Origin: Oscillospiraceae bacterium
GTDB lineage: Bacteria > Bacillota > Clostridia > Oscillospirales > Ruminococcaceae
Assembly: GCA_031266415.1 (NCBI GenBank)
Contig: JAISBB010000005.1
Location: 62,001 to 126,000 of the forward strand
Length of the DNA stretch: 64,000 nt
Reading direction: 5' to 3'
The notes under the pieces are model-generated. The model did no database searches and had not been told where the DNA came from. It saw nothing but the letters and a program-made list of their open reading frames with translations. Within the stretch, counting starts at the first letter, position 1; each line of letters opens with the position of its first letter. This document shows, piece after piece, positions 30,981 through 40,938 of the stretch. Made by a program: the position numbers and the translations under genes.

Positions 30981-32291
30981 TCATCCTTTCTTTTCAACTG
31001 AATGTTCTTTAATTTTTGCAGATTTAACAATAAATGCCAACGCCTTTTTCAATTTCAAATCCGCCTTTAATTTATCAATATCTATTCTTTTTTTAGCTTG
31101 CTCTAAGTCTATTCCCTGCATTTGCATAAAGCGTTTCAACTCTTTTTCAATATCTTCATCCAAAACCACAATCTCTTCCATTTCGGCAATCTTTTCAAGC
31201 ACCAGCTTAATTTTAACTTGTTTTCTAGCATCATTCGCAAATCGCGCTTTAAAGCTTGCCATATCCAAGCCCAACATTTTTAAATAAGTTGCCAAATCCA
31301 TTCTTTGCTGCCTTTCAAGGTCTTGCTTGAAGTTTGCAATTAAATTTTCTCGTCGCCTTTCATTCATAATTTCTGGAACATCAACCTTGATTTCTTCCAC
31401 AATTTTATCCAAAAGTTTTTGCTCAACATCTGCGATTCTATTTTTTTCTTTCATTTCTTTTAACGATTTTAAAATATCAGATTTAAGCTCTGCTAATGTA
31501 TTAAATTCACTAACATTTGAGGCAAATTCATCATCAATTGATGGCAATTCATATCTTTTAATTCCATTTAATTGAATGTTGAATTGAGCTGCTTTTCCCG
31601 CAAGGCTCACAACTGAGTAATCTTGTGGAAATACAATATCAATCTGAAATTGGTCCCCCGGCTTGTGCCCAACAATTGCATTTTCAAATCCTTTAATGAA
31701 CTCGCCAGAACCTAAAGTAAGATCGTATTTTAAACATTTACCAGATTCCAACGGTTTATTATCAACAAATCCTTCAAAATCTATGTTTACAATATCACCC
31801 AACACACATGGCGCATCTTTTATTTCATTAAGGCGCGCAACTCTTTTCGCCAGGTGCATTAGATTTGCATCTATTTCTTCTTCATGCACTTCTTCCAGTT
31901 GTATTTCCACTTGCAAGCCTTTATATGGCCCAAGCTCTACCGCTGGCTTTACAATAACATCAATACACAAACTTACGCCATCTTGCTTGTTAACGGACAG
32001 CACATCAACTTTATCTATCGCAACAATCTCTTCAATTTGTGCCTCTTTCAATGCTAAGTCAAGCTCACTTGGCCAAAGATCATTCACAGCATCATCAAAA
32101 AAAACATTTGCTCCATATATTTTTTCGACAATTGCTCGTGGAACCTTTCCCTTTCGAAACCCTGGAGCATTTAACTTTTTCGCATTCTTCACAAACAACG
32201 TATTTAAATATTCATTGAAAATTTCTGCTTCTATTTCAAAGGTCAATGCATATTTATTTGGGTCTTTCTGCTCTTTTTTGCCAAATTTCAT
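30981..32291 (-). CDS. tig: Trigger factor
   Basis: [20 protein letters not shown] ribosome-binding signature, FKBP domain, C-terminal helical arm. Start [10 protein letters not shown] preferred over the longer track ORF. Confidence 0.95.
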   Translation of the reverse strand: MKFGKKEQKDPNKYALTFEIEAEIFNEYLNTLFVKNAKKLNAPGFRKGKVPRAIVEKIYGANVFFDDAVNDLWPSELDLALKEAQIEEIVAIDKVDVLSVNKQDGVSLCIDVIVKPAVELGPYKGLQVEIQLEEVHEEEIDANLMHLAKRVARLNEIKDAPCVLGDIVNIDFEGFVDNKPLESGKCLKYDLTLGSGEFIKGFENAIVGHKPGDQFQIDIVFPQDYSVVSLAGKAAQFNIQLNGIKRYELPSIDDEFASNVSEFNTLAELKSDILKSLKEMKEKNRIADVEQKLLDKIVEEIKVDVPEIMNERRRENLIANFKQDLERQQRMDLATYLKMLGLDMASFKARFANDARKQVKIKLVLEKIAEMEEIVVLDEDIEKELKRFMQMQGIDLEQAKKRIDIDKLKADLKLKKALAFIVKSAKIKEHSVEKKG

Positions 32292-32347
32292 ATCGCCACT
32301 TTTCGCCTCCTGAATTTGTAAACCATTGCAACATAGTATACCACACA

Positions 32348-32377
32348 ATTATACTACACATTTTCAAACTGCATCAA
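32348..32377 (-). promoter_or_regulatory. Putative sigma-A promoter for tig-clpP-clpX-lon
   Basis: Minus strand TTGATG-N18-TATAAT in the tig/mrnC divergent spacer. Confidence 0.6.
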
Positions 32378-32394
32378 ATATCAATAAAGGGGAA

Positions 32395-32424
32395 TTGAAA
32401 TCAAAACCAAAACCGTGATATAAT
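32395..32424 (+). promoter_or_regulatory. Putative sigma-A promoter for the mrnC operon
   Basis: TTGAAA-N18-TATAAT, ~48 nt upstream of the mrnC ATG. Confidence 0.65.
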
Positions 32425-32471
32425 AACCCAGTTATTTTTAGAAAAACACTATCAGCAAAAATGAGGGTAAA

Positions 32472-32873
32472 ATGGAACCGATTTGCGAACAAGAGCACAA
32501 AATATTAGAACTTGGCACTCCAAATCTAGCATTCGTTGGAGATGCGGTTTATGAGCTACTAACCAGAACAAAAATTGCCCAAACAAAAAATCAAACATCA
32601 GCAAAACTCCACGAGATTTCAGTAAAGAAAGTGTGCGCAAAATCACAAGCACTAGCTTACAAGTTTATTGTCAAATTCTTAACAGAAAAAGAACAAGAAA
32701 TTTTAAAACGTGGAAGAAACTACAGTGGATGCAGACCTCCACACAATGTTAGCCCCATTGCTTACCGAAAAGCAACCGGGGTTGAGGTGCTGTTTGGATA
32801 TTTGTTTTTAATCGGGGAATATGCTAGACTAGAAGAGATTTTTTTAATGATTTTTGAATTTTTAAAAACATAA
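32472..32873 (+). CDS. mrnC: Mini-ribonuclease III
   Basis: NLAFVGDAVYELLTR, ILKRGRN, YRKATGVEVLFGYLFL. Confidence 0.93.
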   Translation: MEPICEQEHKILELGTPNLAFVGDAVYELLTRTKIAQTKNQTSAKLHEISVKKVCAKSQALAYKFIVKFLTEKEQEILKRGRNYSGCRPPHNVSPIAYRKATGVEVLFGYLFLIGEYARLEEIFLMIFEFLKT

Positions 32874-32905
32874 ATCAGCGGACCCTGAAAACGGAGGGAT
32901 ACATT

Positions 32906-33547
32906 GTGAGCGAAAAAGTAAAAAAATGGCTGACGTTTGGAATTGTAGACCTTATTGGACTTGCTATTTATGTTTTTGCATGGCTTTCTTTCATTGCTCC
33001 AAATAAGGCCGGCATTGGCGGCGTAACCGGAATTGCAACCCTCATCGGATATATTTATCAAAAAAGCAATTTGGGTACATTCACTTTACTAATTAATATA
33101 CCCATTTTTATTCTTGCACTAATAAATCTCCCCAAAATATTTTGCATTAAAACTGGATTTACTATAGGCATGTCCACTCTGTTATCCAATTATTTTAATC
33201 AAGTACTTCCGCACTTTGTCGGCTTAAAAAACACACCACGGTTTGGATTTTGTTTTGCAGGCGCACTTTTAATGGGACTTGGCATTGGAACTATTTTTAA
33301 AGTAGGTGGCGCAAGTGGTGGTTCAGATATCATTTCTAATTTAATTCTTTTGAAGAAGCCACATCTGAAAATAGGGGTTGTCTTATTTATTATGGATGCC
33401 GTTGTGATTTTATTGTCGGCATTTGTTTACAAAGACGTAATGTCTGCACTTTATGGCTGTTTTGTTTCTCTCGTTTACACGCGTGTTGTTGACTTAGTTC
33501 TTAAGCTGAAATGGCCCATAAGTACCCAAAGGGGTGACCATTTATAA
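32906..33547 (+). CDS. YitT family membrane protein (short; no C-terminal DUF2179)
   Basis: FIAPNKAGIGGVTGIATLI, GIGTIFKVGGASGGSDIIS membrane-domain motifs. Confidence 0.85.
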   Translation: MSEKVKKWLTFGIVDLIGLAIYVFAWLSFIAPNKAGIGGVTGIATLIGYIYQKSNLGTFTLLINIPIFILALINLPKIFCIKTGFTIGMSTLLSNYFNQVLPHFVGLKNTPRFGFCFAGALLMGLGIGTIFKVGGASGGSDIISNLILLKKPHLKIGVVLFIMDAVVILLSAFVYKDVMSALYGCFVSLVYTRVVDLVLKLKWPISTQRGDHL

Positions 33548-33573
33548 ACCTGTTTTGGAATCGTGGAGCAAAA

Positions 33574-34131
33574 ATGCTGATTGTGGGGCTTGGGAATCCA
33601 GGTTTTTTTTACAACAACACTCGGCACAATTTTGGTTCTTTTATTTTAAATAAACTAGCGGCACGCTGGGGGAATCCGCCAACACATAAAAAATTCGAAG
33701 GACTATATCAAAAACGTAAAATGGAAAGCGGCCTTATTATTTTGTTGCAACCACAAAGTTTTATGAATAATTCGGGGTTGGTTGTGCAATCCTTTGCCCA
33801 TTACTTCAAATTGCCAACACAAAACATTATTGTTGTCCACGACGATATCACTTTAGAACTGGGCATGTTTAAAGTGAAAGTCGGTGGTTCAAGTGGTGGA
33901 CACAACGGAATCAAAAGCGTGGCAGATTTTTTAGACTCCGAAAATTTCATTCGTGTTAAATGTGGAATTGGCACGGGGGGAAAACAACAAACAGAATTAA
34001 AAACTTGGGTTTTAAGCCGCTTTTCTGCTGAAGAAATGGGAAAAATCGAAGGAATGATGCCACAACTTTTAGATTGTTTAGAATGTACAATTTGCAACGG
34101 CGTGGACAAAGCAATGAACAAATACAATTAA
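33574..34131 (+). CDS. pth: Peptidyl-tRNA hydrolase
   Basis: LIVGLGNPGFFYNNTRHNFG, QSFMNNSG, VVHDDITLELG, GSSGGHNGIKSV. Confidence 0.96.
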   Translation: MLIVGLGNPGFFYNNTRHNFGSFILNKLAARWGNPPTHKKFEGLYQKRKMESGLIILLQPQSFMNNSGLVVQSFAHYFKLPTQNIIVVHDDITLELGMFKVKVGGSSGGHNGIKSVADFLDSENFIRVKCGIGTGGKQQTELKTWVLSRFSAEEMGKIEGMMPQLLDCLECTICNGVDKAMNKYN

Positions 34132-34164
34132 ACGTTAAAACAAACCAAGGAAGAAGGCCTTTTT

Positions 34165-34770
34165 GTGAATTTAAACTTTGTGGAAGATTTTTTTCAGGAA
34201 GGATTTAAGCTAATTTGCGGCATTGACGAAGCCGGAAGAGGACCACTGGCAGGCCCTGTTTGTGTTGCGGCGGTTATTTTACCAAAAATTTTCGATCTGC
34301 CGTTCTTAAACGATTCCAAAAAGCTCAGTGAAAAAAAACGTGAAGAGTTATTTAAAAAAATAAAACAGCAGGCACTTTGCTTCAACATTGTTATGATTAA
34401 TGAAAAACAAATTGACAAATTAAATATCCTGCAAGCAACAATGCTTGGAATGCAAATGGCGGCAGATAGTTTGACTCCGCAGCCAGACCTTATCCTAGTA
34501 GACGGAAATCAAACACCCAAATTAAAAAGAAACACATATATTCAGTGTCTAATTAAAGGAGATGAAAAAATTCCAGCAATTGCCGCAGCTTCTATTCTTG
34601 CAAAGGTATCTAGAGATAGATTCATAAGTGAATTAGGTCAAAAAAAATACCCTCAATATCTTTTTGAAAAACACAAAGGATATGGAACAGCAGAGCATTT
34701 CAGAGCAATATCTGAATTTGGCCTTTGCGAAATTCACCGTAAAAGCTTTTGCAAAAAATGGTTACATTAA
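34165..34770 (+). CDS. rnhB: Ribonuclease HII
   Basis: CGIDEAGRGPLAGPV, LNDSKKLSEKKRE, AAASILAKVSRDR, HKGYGTAEH. Confidence 0.95.
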   Translation: MNLNFVEDFFQEGFKLICGIDEAGRGPLAGPVCVAAVILPKIFDLPFLNDSKKLSEKKREELFKKIKQQALCFNIVMINEKQIDKLNILQATMLGMQMAADSLTPQPDLILVDGNQTPKLKRNTYIQCLIKGDEKIPAIAAASILAKVSRDRFISELGQKKYPQYLFEKHKGYGTAEHFRAISEFGLCEIHRKSFCKKWLH

Positions 34771-34774
34771 CATT

Positions 34775-35158
34775 ATGAAGAATCTTGAAAGAGGGAAGTT
34801 GGGCGAGCAATTAGCCGCTAAATACCTAACTGGAAACGGATTCAAAATTGCAGCTATGAACTACCATTCAAAATACGGCGAATTAGATATTGTTGCAACA
34901 AACCATCAATATCTCTTGTTTGTTGAAGTTAAAACACGAAAAGCTAGGAGCCTGGTTAACCCAGCAGAAGCAATCAATTACCCCAAAATCCAAAAAATTG
35001 TTAAAACCGCTGAATCTTTTTTATATAAACAAACCGAGATTTGTCATTTGCAGCCGCGCTTTGATGTGATTGAAATTGTTGTGAAATCAGGGACATATAA
35101 ACTAAACCACATAAAAGCTGCCTTTGATAGCGAGGGTATTTTTTTTGAAGAATTTTAA
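34775..35158 (+). CDS. UPF0102 YraN-like nuclease-fold protein
   Basis: ERGKLGEQLAAKYLTGNGFKI, GELDIVA, LFVEVKTRK; ATG at 34775 chosen over the longer track ORF. Confidence 0.88.
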   Translation: MKNLERGKLGEQLAAKYLTGNGFKIAAMNYHSKYGELDIVATNHQYLLFVEVKTRKARSLVNPAEAINYPKIQKIVKTAESFLYKQTEICHLQPRFDVIEIVVKSGTYKLNHIKAAFDSEGIFFEEF

Positions 35159-35732
35159 TGAAATTGAATTCGAAAAAGCATTTGGAACGGCAAATCAGCT
35201 TGCAAAATCCAACTTCCCAGAAATAGTATTTGCCGGCCGTTCAAATGTTGGAAAATCTTCCTTAATTAACAAAATTTGCAATAGAAAGAACTTGGCCAGA
35301 GTAAGCGCTACACCCGGAAAAACCATCACAATAAATTTTTATAAGGCCAAAGGGTTTCGACTTGTGGATATCCCAGGTTATGGTTATGCAAAAGCGGCAA
35401 AAATGGAACAAATTAGATGGAGAAATCTTATTAATGGTTATTTCGGTATGCATCGTAATATCCATTTTCTGTTTTTACTAATAGATATTCGCCACCCACC
35501 CTCAAATGAAGACATAATTATGGTAGATATGTTAAACGCACTAGCTATTCCGTTTACTTTCGTACTAACAAAAATAGATAAAACTGCAAAAACAAAAATG
35601 GCAGCGCAAGTTAATTACGTTATTTCATTTTTTAATTTAAAAAAAACGATTAAACATATTCCTTTTTCCGCAATAACAGGGCAGGGCACTAACGAAATTA
35701 AATCCACAATTAATGAGGTGTTAAAACAGTGA
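35145..35732 (+). CDS. ysxC: Ribosome biogenesis GTP-binding protein YsxC/EngB (TTG start likely)
   Basis: VFAGRSNVGKSSLINKI, ATPGKTITINFY, VDIPGYGYAK, TKIDK. Confidence 0.93.
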   Translation: MKNFNEIEFEKAFGTANQLAKSNFPEIVFAGRSNVGKSSLINKICNRKNLARVSATPGKTITINFYKAKGFRLVDIPGYGYAKAAKMEQIRWRNLINGYFGMHRNIHFLFLLIDIRHPPSNEDIIMVDMLNALAIPFTFVLTKIDKTAKTKMAAQVNYVISFFNLKKTIKHIPFSAITGQGTNEIKSTINEVLKQ

Positions 35733-36205
35733 ATTATAGATTGCAATGGGACGAATATTTTATGAAAATGACTTTTCTAGTAGCAGAACGGTCAACTTGT
35801 TTGCGTCGGCATGTAGGCGCAATTATTGTTAAAGATGCAAGGGTTTTTGCAACTGGTTACAATGGTGCGGCCACCGGAATAAAACATTGCAGCGAAATCG
35901 GTTGCATTCGGGACGAATTGGGCATTAAATCCGGCGAACGCCAAGAAATATGCCAGGCTATTCACGCAGAGCAAAACGCAATTATTCAGTGCGCATTACA
36001 CGGCAACCAAATTGCAGGGACAACACTTTATTGTACTCACTCACCCTGCATAATCTGCGCAAAAATGATAATCAATTCAAAAATAAGCAAAGTAATTTGC
36101 TGTCACACCTATTCTGAAGAAACTTTTTTAAAGCTTTTTGAAGAAGCGAGAATTGAATATCAAACCATGAATATCCCGAATTTAACAATAACTCAAAAAC
36201 CATAG
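35729..36205 (+). CDS. dCMP/cytidine deaminase family protein (ComEB-like)
   Basis: HAEQNAI zinc site and HSPCIICAKMIINS (PCxxC). Confidence 0.9.
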   Translation: MNYRLQWDEYFMKMTFLVAERSTCLRRHVGAIIVKDARVFATGYNGAATGIKHCSEIGCIRDELGIKSGERQEICQAIHAEQNAIIQCALHGNQIAGTTLYCTHSPCIICAKMIINSKISKVICCHTYSEETFLKLFEEARIEYQTMNIPNLTITQKP

Positions 36206-36215
36206 GAGGAGCTGA

Positions 36216-36902
36216 ATGGTACGGCCATATGTTCTTTTTATTGTTGGGCCAACCGCAGCAGGAAAAACATCTCTCTCTTTGAAATTGGCCCAGCTACTTG
36301 GCGGCGAGATCATTAATGCAGATGCCATGCAGATTTACCGTAACATGGATATTGGCACAGGGAAACCTTCCACTGAAGAAATGTTAACCTGCCCACATCA
36401 TTTGTTCAACATACTCGACCCCACTGAATCTTTTAGTGCCATAGAATATAAAACTTTGGCAACAAAAAAAATTCAAGAGATTTTAAAACGAAGAAAGCTC
36501 CCCATTGTGGTCGGCGGAACTGGACTATATATAAACGCCATCGTCAACAACTTAAATTTCCAACAAGAAAACAATCTGTGGCAGGCACAAAACAAACGGT
36601 TTAACCCCATTATCATTGGAGTAAATTACAGTGAACGCAAAGAGCTGTATAAACAAATTGATAACAGAGTAGAAAAAATGATGGCTGCTGGCCTACTTAA
36701 AGAAGTCGAAACACTTTTTACCACAGGACTTGGGAAAACAGCTTCTCAAGCAATAGGCTACAAAGAATTTAAAGATTTTTTTAATGGAAAAGCCAGTTAC
36801 AAAGAAACCGTTGCATTAATTAAAAAGCGTACCCGTAACTATGCCAAAAGGCAACTTACTTGGTTTTGTAAATTACCCAATGTTCACTGGATTTCACAAT
36901 AA
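36216..36902 (+). CDS. miaA: tRNA dimethylallyltransferase, with an internal domain deletion
   Basis: GPTAAGKTSLS P-loop, NADAMQIYRNMDIGTGKP, VVGGTGLYI, QAIGYKEF, RTRNYAKRQLTWF; 228 aa, and no IHPNDxxRxxRALE segment. Confidence 0.93.
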   Translation: MVRPYVLFIVGPTAAGKTSLSLKLAQLLGGEIINADAMQIYRNMDIGTGKPSTEEMLTCPHHLFNILDPTESFSAIEYKTLATKKIQEILKRRKLPIVVGGTGLYINAIVNNLNFQQENNLWQAQNKRFNPIIIGVNYSERKELYKQIDNRVEKMMAAGLLKEVETLFTTGLGKTASQAIGYKEFKDFFNGKASYKETVALIKKRTRNYAKRQLTWFCKLPNVHWISQ

Positions 36903-36911
36903 AAAATCAAA

Positions 36912-38471
36912 TTAAAAGCAAGAAAGAACAAGGAGAAAGCGGCGCAAAATCAACTGTTTCAAAAATAAAAATTCTTGCGTTCTGCCGAAAAAAATTAAAA
37001 GCAACAAGCCATGCACAAAAACGGAAACTACACTCACAACCAAAACTTGTCCCCACCCAACAAATGTTACACCAAGAAAGATGTATGCGTTAATTAAGCA
37101 ACTGCCGGCAGCAGCCACATAATATAATAACTGTTTTTTAAAAAAACTAATTGGAGACTTTTTGAATCCCAAGCGAAAAAGTAGCCATGGTTCTCGCCAA
37201 AAACATGTACACAAAATACTGATAGTTAACGCTCCAAACACCCCTATTGCCCCGTACCCGGCAAGAAAATAACCCAAAATTATATTTAAAACTGCTTCAC
37301 ACAAAGTTACATATTTACCGTCCCAATAAATACCCATATTTTCTTTAAACATCAACACGATTTTTCTTACCGCCAACAAATAAAAATTAATTAATATTAT
37401 GTAACAAGTCATTTTATCAAAAACGCGGTTGGTGGGCAACCAAAGTTTAATTACTCCATTAACACTTGTAGCTAAAATGCACACAACTGCCCCAAAAATC
37501 CAATTGTTAATCAATAAAACTGCATAAAAACGCGCCTCTAGCTTTTTTCGCTCGCCTAAAGTTGCTAGATCCCCAACACTTGGGCCAATTGATTCACAAA
37601 AATGCCAATTGAAATTTTTTACTACTGTTAAAATGTGTTGATATGGTGCATACACCCCCATTGCAGCCAAACCCACAAATCTAGACATATATACATTCAC
37701 TGTTGCATGAACAATTAAACCAAACCCCTGATTAAAAACTCCGCCCCCAACGTTTTTGAAAATTAAATGAATTTCTTGTCTTGAAAGTGGCTTTTTTGTT
37801 TTCACACTCAAAAACGGATATAGGCGTTTTGCTACAAAAAAAATAATCAGCCCTTCCAAAATTGTTGATGTTACTGCGCAGAATGCAAACGAAATTAAAC
37901 CCGAGTGGTAATTCAAAAAAAACATTTTCGCAATAAGTCCCAACGAAATCGATATAAAATCTATTATGACTATAATATATTTTTTTTGATTATATAAGAT
38001 CACTGAACGCAAATGTGCAAAAAAACATGGCAGAAGAATATTCGCTAAAAATAACAAGTATATAGTCCTTATTCGTGGGATTTCATATATGTTGTTAGCT
38101 ATTAATTGCAGATTAAAACTTAAAACCCAACCAATAACGGCAAAGCAACCAGCGATTATTAAGCAAACTTTCTTCGTAAATGCAACAATAGATCGCAACT
38201 TTTCCACATCACCGTCTGCAAGCGGTTTATAAAGGCTAATAGAAATTGCCGGAATTACCCCTAAATTCAATATAGAAAAAAATAGTAAAACATTGCTAAA
38301 GGTACTCTCTACACCCATATAAATCATTCCAAGAGTGCTCGCAAATTTTCGCCGAAGGCAAAACTCCAAAACCCAAATTATCGTTTGGCACGGCAACATA
38401 AACAACAAATTAATCACTACGTTTTTAGTTCTAGAGCGCCCCACATTTAATCCCTCTTTTTTAAAAACCAT
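36912..38471 (-). CDS. Polysaccharide/lipid flippase (MATE/Wzx-like) membrane protein
   Basis: ~12-14 TM polytopic protein; STLGMIYMGVESTFSNVLLFFSILNLG and GAIGVFGALTISI resemble polysaccharide biosynthesis flippases. Confidence 0.78.
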   Translation of the reverse strand: MVFKKEGLNVGRSRTKNVVINLLFMLPCQTIIWVLEFCLRRKFASTLGMIYMGVESTFSNVLLFFSILNLGVIPAISISLYKPLADGDVEKLRSIVAFTKKVCLIIAGCFAVIGWVLSFNLQLIANNIYEIPRIRTIYLLFLANILLPCFFAHLRSVILYNQKKYIIVIIDFISISLGLIAKMFFLNYHSGLISFAFCAVTSTILEGLIIFFVAKRLYPFLSVKTKKPLSRQEIHLIFKNVGGGVFNQGFGLIVHATVNVYMSRFVGLAAMGVYAPYQHILTVVKNFNWHFCESIGPSVGDLATLGERKKLEARFYAVLLINNWIFGAVVCILATSVNGVIKLWLPTNRVFDKMTCYIILINFYLLAVRKIVLMFKENMGIYWDGKYVTLCEAVLNIILGYFLAGYGAIGVFGALTISILCTCFWREPWLLFRLGFKKSPISFFKKQLLYYVAAAGSCLINAYIFLGVTFVGWGQVLVVSVVSVFVHGLLLLIFFGRTQEFLFLKQLILRRFLLVLSCF

Positions 38472-38564
38472 TCATCTACTGACGATATTCTGTGTATTTG
38501 TCTTATTTATTTTTTCAATTTTCTCTTGCAATTCAACGTGCATTCTCAAAGTGTTTAGAAAGTG

Positions 38565-40229
38565 TTAAACTGTTCCCTTTTGGCTAGAAATAAACCGCAA
38601 TGGATCAACTTGCTTCCCTTCATATAAAACTTCAAAGTGCAGGTGTGTACCAGTTGCATAGCCTGTTCTTCCAATTGCGGCTATTTGCTCCCCCTTACTT
38701 ACACGCTGGGCAACACGCACATATATCTCGGAATTGTGTGCATATCTCGTGAGCAACCCATTTTCATGCCGAATAACCACACTTTTTCCGTAAGTACCTT
38801 CCCAACCCGCCGAAACAATTTCGCCAGAGTCACTTGCCAAAATCACAGAACCAGTTTCCGCACAAATGTCAATACCCCTGTGGTGCGTTGGGCCGCTAAA
38901 GTAACAACTCACATAACCTTTCCCACCAACAAGTGGCCACATAAAATTGGCCTTCAAATCACTTAAAATCCCGCTATCACTCTCAATATATTTATACTTT
39001 TGACCAATAATCACATGTTTGTTGATCGGTTCGGTTATTACCCTTTTGGAAATCGCCACTTTACTTTGTTCAATACCATCTACATAAGTAACGTTATAAG
39101 TTATTTGTATTTCACCATCTTTGCCCCGTTGCCTAACAAAAGAAGTTCCCAATGGGTAACAAGTGCTAGAAGTTGTTATAACTTTAAATGGCATTTTTTC
39201 TTGCTTAATTTCAGTGTTAATAAATTTAACATTAAAAAGTGGCACTGATTTTAAAACCCTAACTGTGTTCCCAGGGTTAATCTCGCCCTCGTTTAATTTT
39301 TCAAACTCAGACATCGTCATTTCATATCTTTCAATAATTTTTTCAACAGAATCCCCTTTTATTATGGTGTAATCAACTTCTTTTCGTTCTTTGGCATAAA
39401 TCATTGATTTAAAATCAGTGGCAAACGGCAAGACACTTGCTTTCGGGTAAAGTGCATCTTGCACTTCCACCGCTTTTTCAAACAACACCTCTCCCCCGCA
39501 ATTTTGCCCTTGTGCATTTGCAGCCTTAACCATTTCCAGCTCTTTCTTTAGTTGTTCCTTTTCTGTGGTTGCACCCAGAAATTTTTTATCAAGATATAAC
39601 CCACTTGCCTCTACAATATCATTGCCAAGAACTTTAACAAGCCGATCTGCCAATTCTTTTTGACTTGTAATTTTCTCTGGTTCCAAAACCTTAATGGCAA
39701 ATTGCGGCTTAATATATATACTAGATGGTTCCAAAATACGGCTTCTTGCAAGTTTTTGCGCCTCCTCAAAATCTAACTCATTTTCTACAAGCCCTACAAT
39801 CTCACCATTACACCAAATTTCAATGCCATATTCTATAGAATTAAAACGCCTTATGGTTAAAAAACAAACAACAGCAGAACTTAATGCAAAACATGCTCGC
39901 AAAAATCGCCAAACTGCTTTTTTGTAAACACCGTATTTAAAGGCACAAAACGCATACAATTCCTTGAAAAGCACACCCAAAGATTCCTCTTTTGCCATTC
40001 CCCCAAAATGCTTCGCTGCTTTACTCAGACGGATAACTACCACTTGACAAACTTCCAAAAAACTAAAACTTAAATTTTGGAACATTACTTTTAAATTCCA
40101 AAAATCATGGTAAATATTCCGGCATGCTTTAATTAGATTTTCTTCGACTTTTTTAGGTTCCCATTTTAAATTTAACCAATAAGTTCCCGACCAAAAAGAT
40201 CTCCCCAACCACTCTAAACATAAGCACAC
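38565..40229 (-). CDS. M23 family metallopeptidase with LysM and G5-like domains
   Basis: LysM TIIKGDSVEKIIERYEMTMSEFEKLN; M23 HHRGIDICAETGSVILASDSGEIVSAG, TGTHLHFEV. Start uncertain. Confidence 0.87.
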   Translation of the reverse strand: MCLCLEWLGRSFWSGTYWLNLKWEPKKVEENLIKACRNIYHDFWNLKVMFQNLSFSFLEVCQVVVIRLSKAAKHFGGMAKEESLGVLFKELYAFCAFKYGVYKKAVWRFLRACFALSSAVVCFLTIRRFNSIEYGIEIWCNGEIVGLVENELDFEEAQKLARSRILEPSSIYIKPQFAIKVLEPEKITSQKELADRLVKVLGNDIVEASGLYLDKKFLGATTEKEQLKKELEMVKAANAQGQNCGGEVLFEKAVEVQDALYPKASVLPFATDFKSMIYAKERKEVDYTIIKGDSVEKIIERYEMTMSEFEKLNEGEINPGNTVRVLKSVPLFNVKFINTEIKQEKMPFKVITTSSTCYPLGTSFVRQRGKDGEIQITYNVTYVDGIEQSKVAISKRVITEPINKHVIIGQKYKYIESDSGILSDLKANFMWPLVGGKGYVSCYFSGPTHHRGIDICAETGSVILASDSGEIVSAGWEGTYGKSVVIRHENGLLTRYAHNSEIYVRVAQRVSKGEQIAAIGRTGYATGTHLHFEVLYEGKQVDPLRFISSQKGTV

Positions 40230-40353
40230 AACTGAAAAACTTACCTTTACTATATTTCACGCACCTCTTTTCACACAGGCACACACAAGGGCTCGCCCAA
40301 GAACTCACATAAAGTCCGACAGACAAGCCCTTCTTTTTCACAAAACATAAAAC

Positions 40354-40896
40354 TTAACTGACTATTTCTTTTTTAAAAACAGTTGACCCCAATAGTTTAC
40401 ATAGCGGTAGACCAATAAGAACACAGGCAACAAACTGCCCAACACCAACCCTAAATATATTTTTAGCAGCCACCGCCCAATTCCAGTGCCAGCCTAACTC
40501 CTGCAAAGTAATTTCTATTCCAACAACCAATGCATTTAAAATCACTGGCGGTAACACACTTAAAAGTGGAAGCCCAAACATACGCCGTTTACGCCATTTA
40601 TAAGTAAGGTAAGCGGAAATAAAGGTTGTAAAACTCCCCACAAAAATATCAATTGCCATATCCAATCCTGCCAGCGTTCCCTGTATGTTTGTTAGGACAC
40701 AGCCTATAGTTAACCCAGCAATTGCACTCACATCAAAAACCGGCAAAATAGTTAAGGCCTCGGCAAGGCGAATCTGGTCGCCACCAAAACTAAATCTGGC
40801 CAACAAGAGAGACAAAAGAGAATAAATTGCTGCAATCATTGCCGCTTTTACTAGATGAATTAATTTCTGATTTTTGTTAGATTTTGAGGTAAACAT
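40354..40896 (-). CDS. QueT family ECF transporter S component (putative queuosine precursor uptake)
   Basis: QIRLAEALTILPVFDVSAIAGLTIGCVLTN, AYLTYKW, LPPVILNALVVG. Confidence 0.8.
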   Translation of the reverse strand: MFTSKSNKNQKLIHLVKAAMIAAIYSLLSLLLARFSFGGDQIRLAEALTILPVFDVSAIAGLTIGCVLTNIQGTLAGLDMAIDIFVGSFTTFISAYLTYKWRKRRMFGLPLLSVLPPVILNALVVGIEITLQELGWHWNWAVAAKNIFRVGVGQFVACVLIGLPLCKLLGSTVFKKEIVS

Positions 40897-40938
40897 TTTA
40901 AATCCAATCCTCTCATTAATGCCATAAATTGTTCAATT

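Noticed and set aside
31663-32313. 216-aa plus-strand ORF
   Set aside because: Antisense to tig; Ser/Thr-rich shadow ORF.
40153-40341. 62-aa minus-strand ORF and the AAGGGCT/AGCCCTT inverted repeat upstream of the M23 peptidase
   Set aside because: The ORF overlaps the peptidase N-terminus with no recognisable domain; the repeat has a long ~30-nt loop and no gene on the strand where a T-tract follows.
40897-40938. Possible preQ1 riboswitch upstream of the QueT-like gene
   Set aside because: Only 42 nt of spacer with no preQ1-I-type hairpin/A-rich tail pattern; just a probable RBS.
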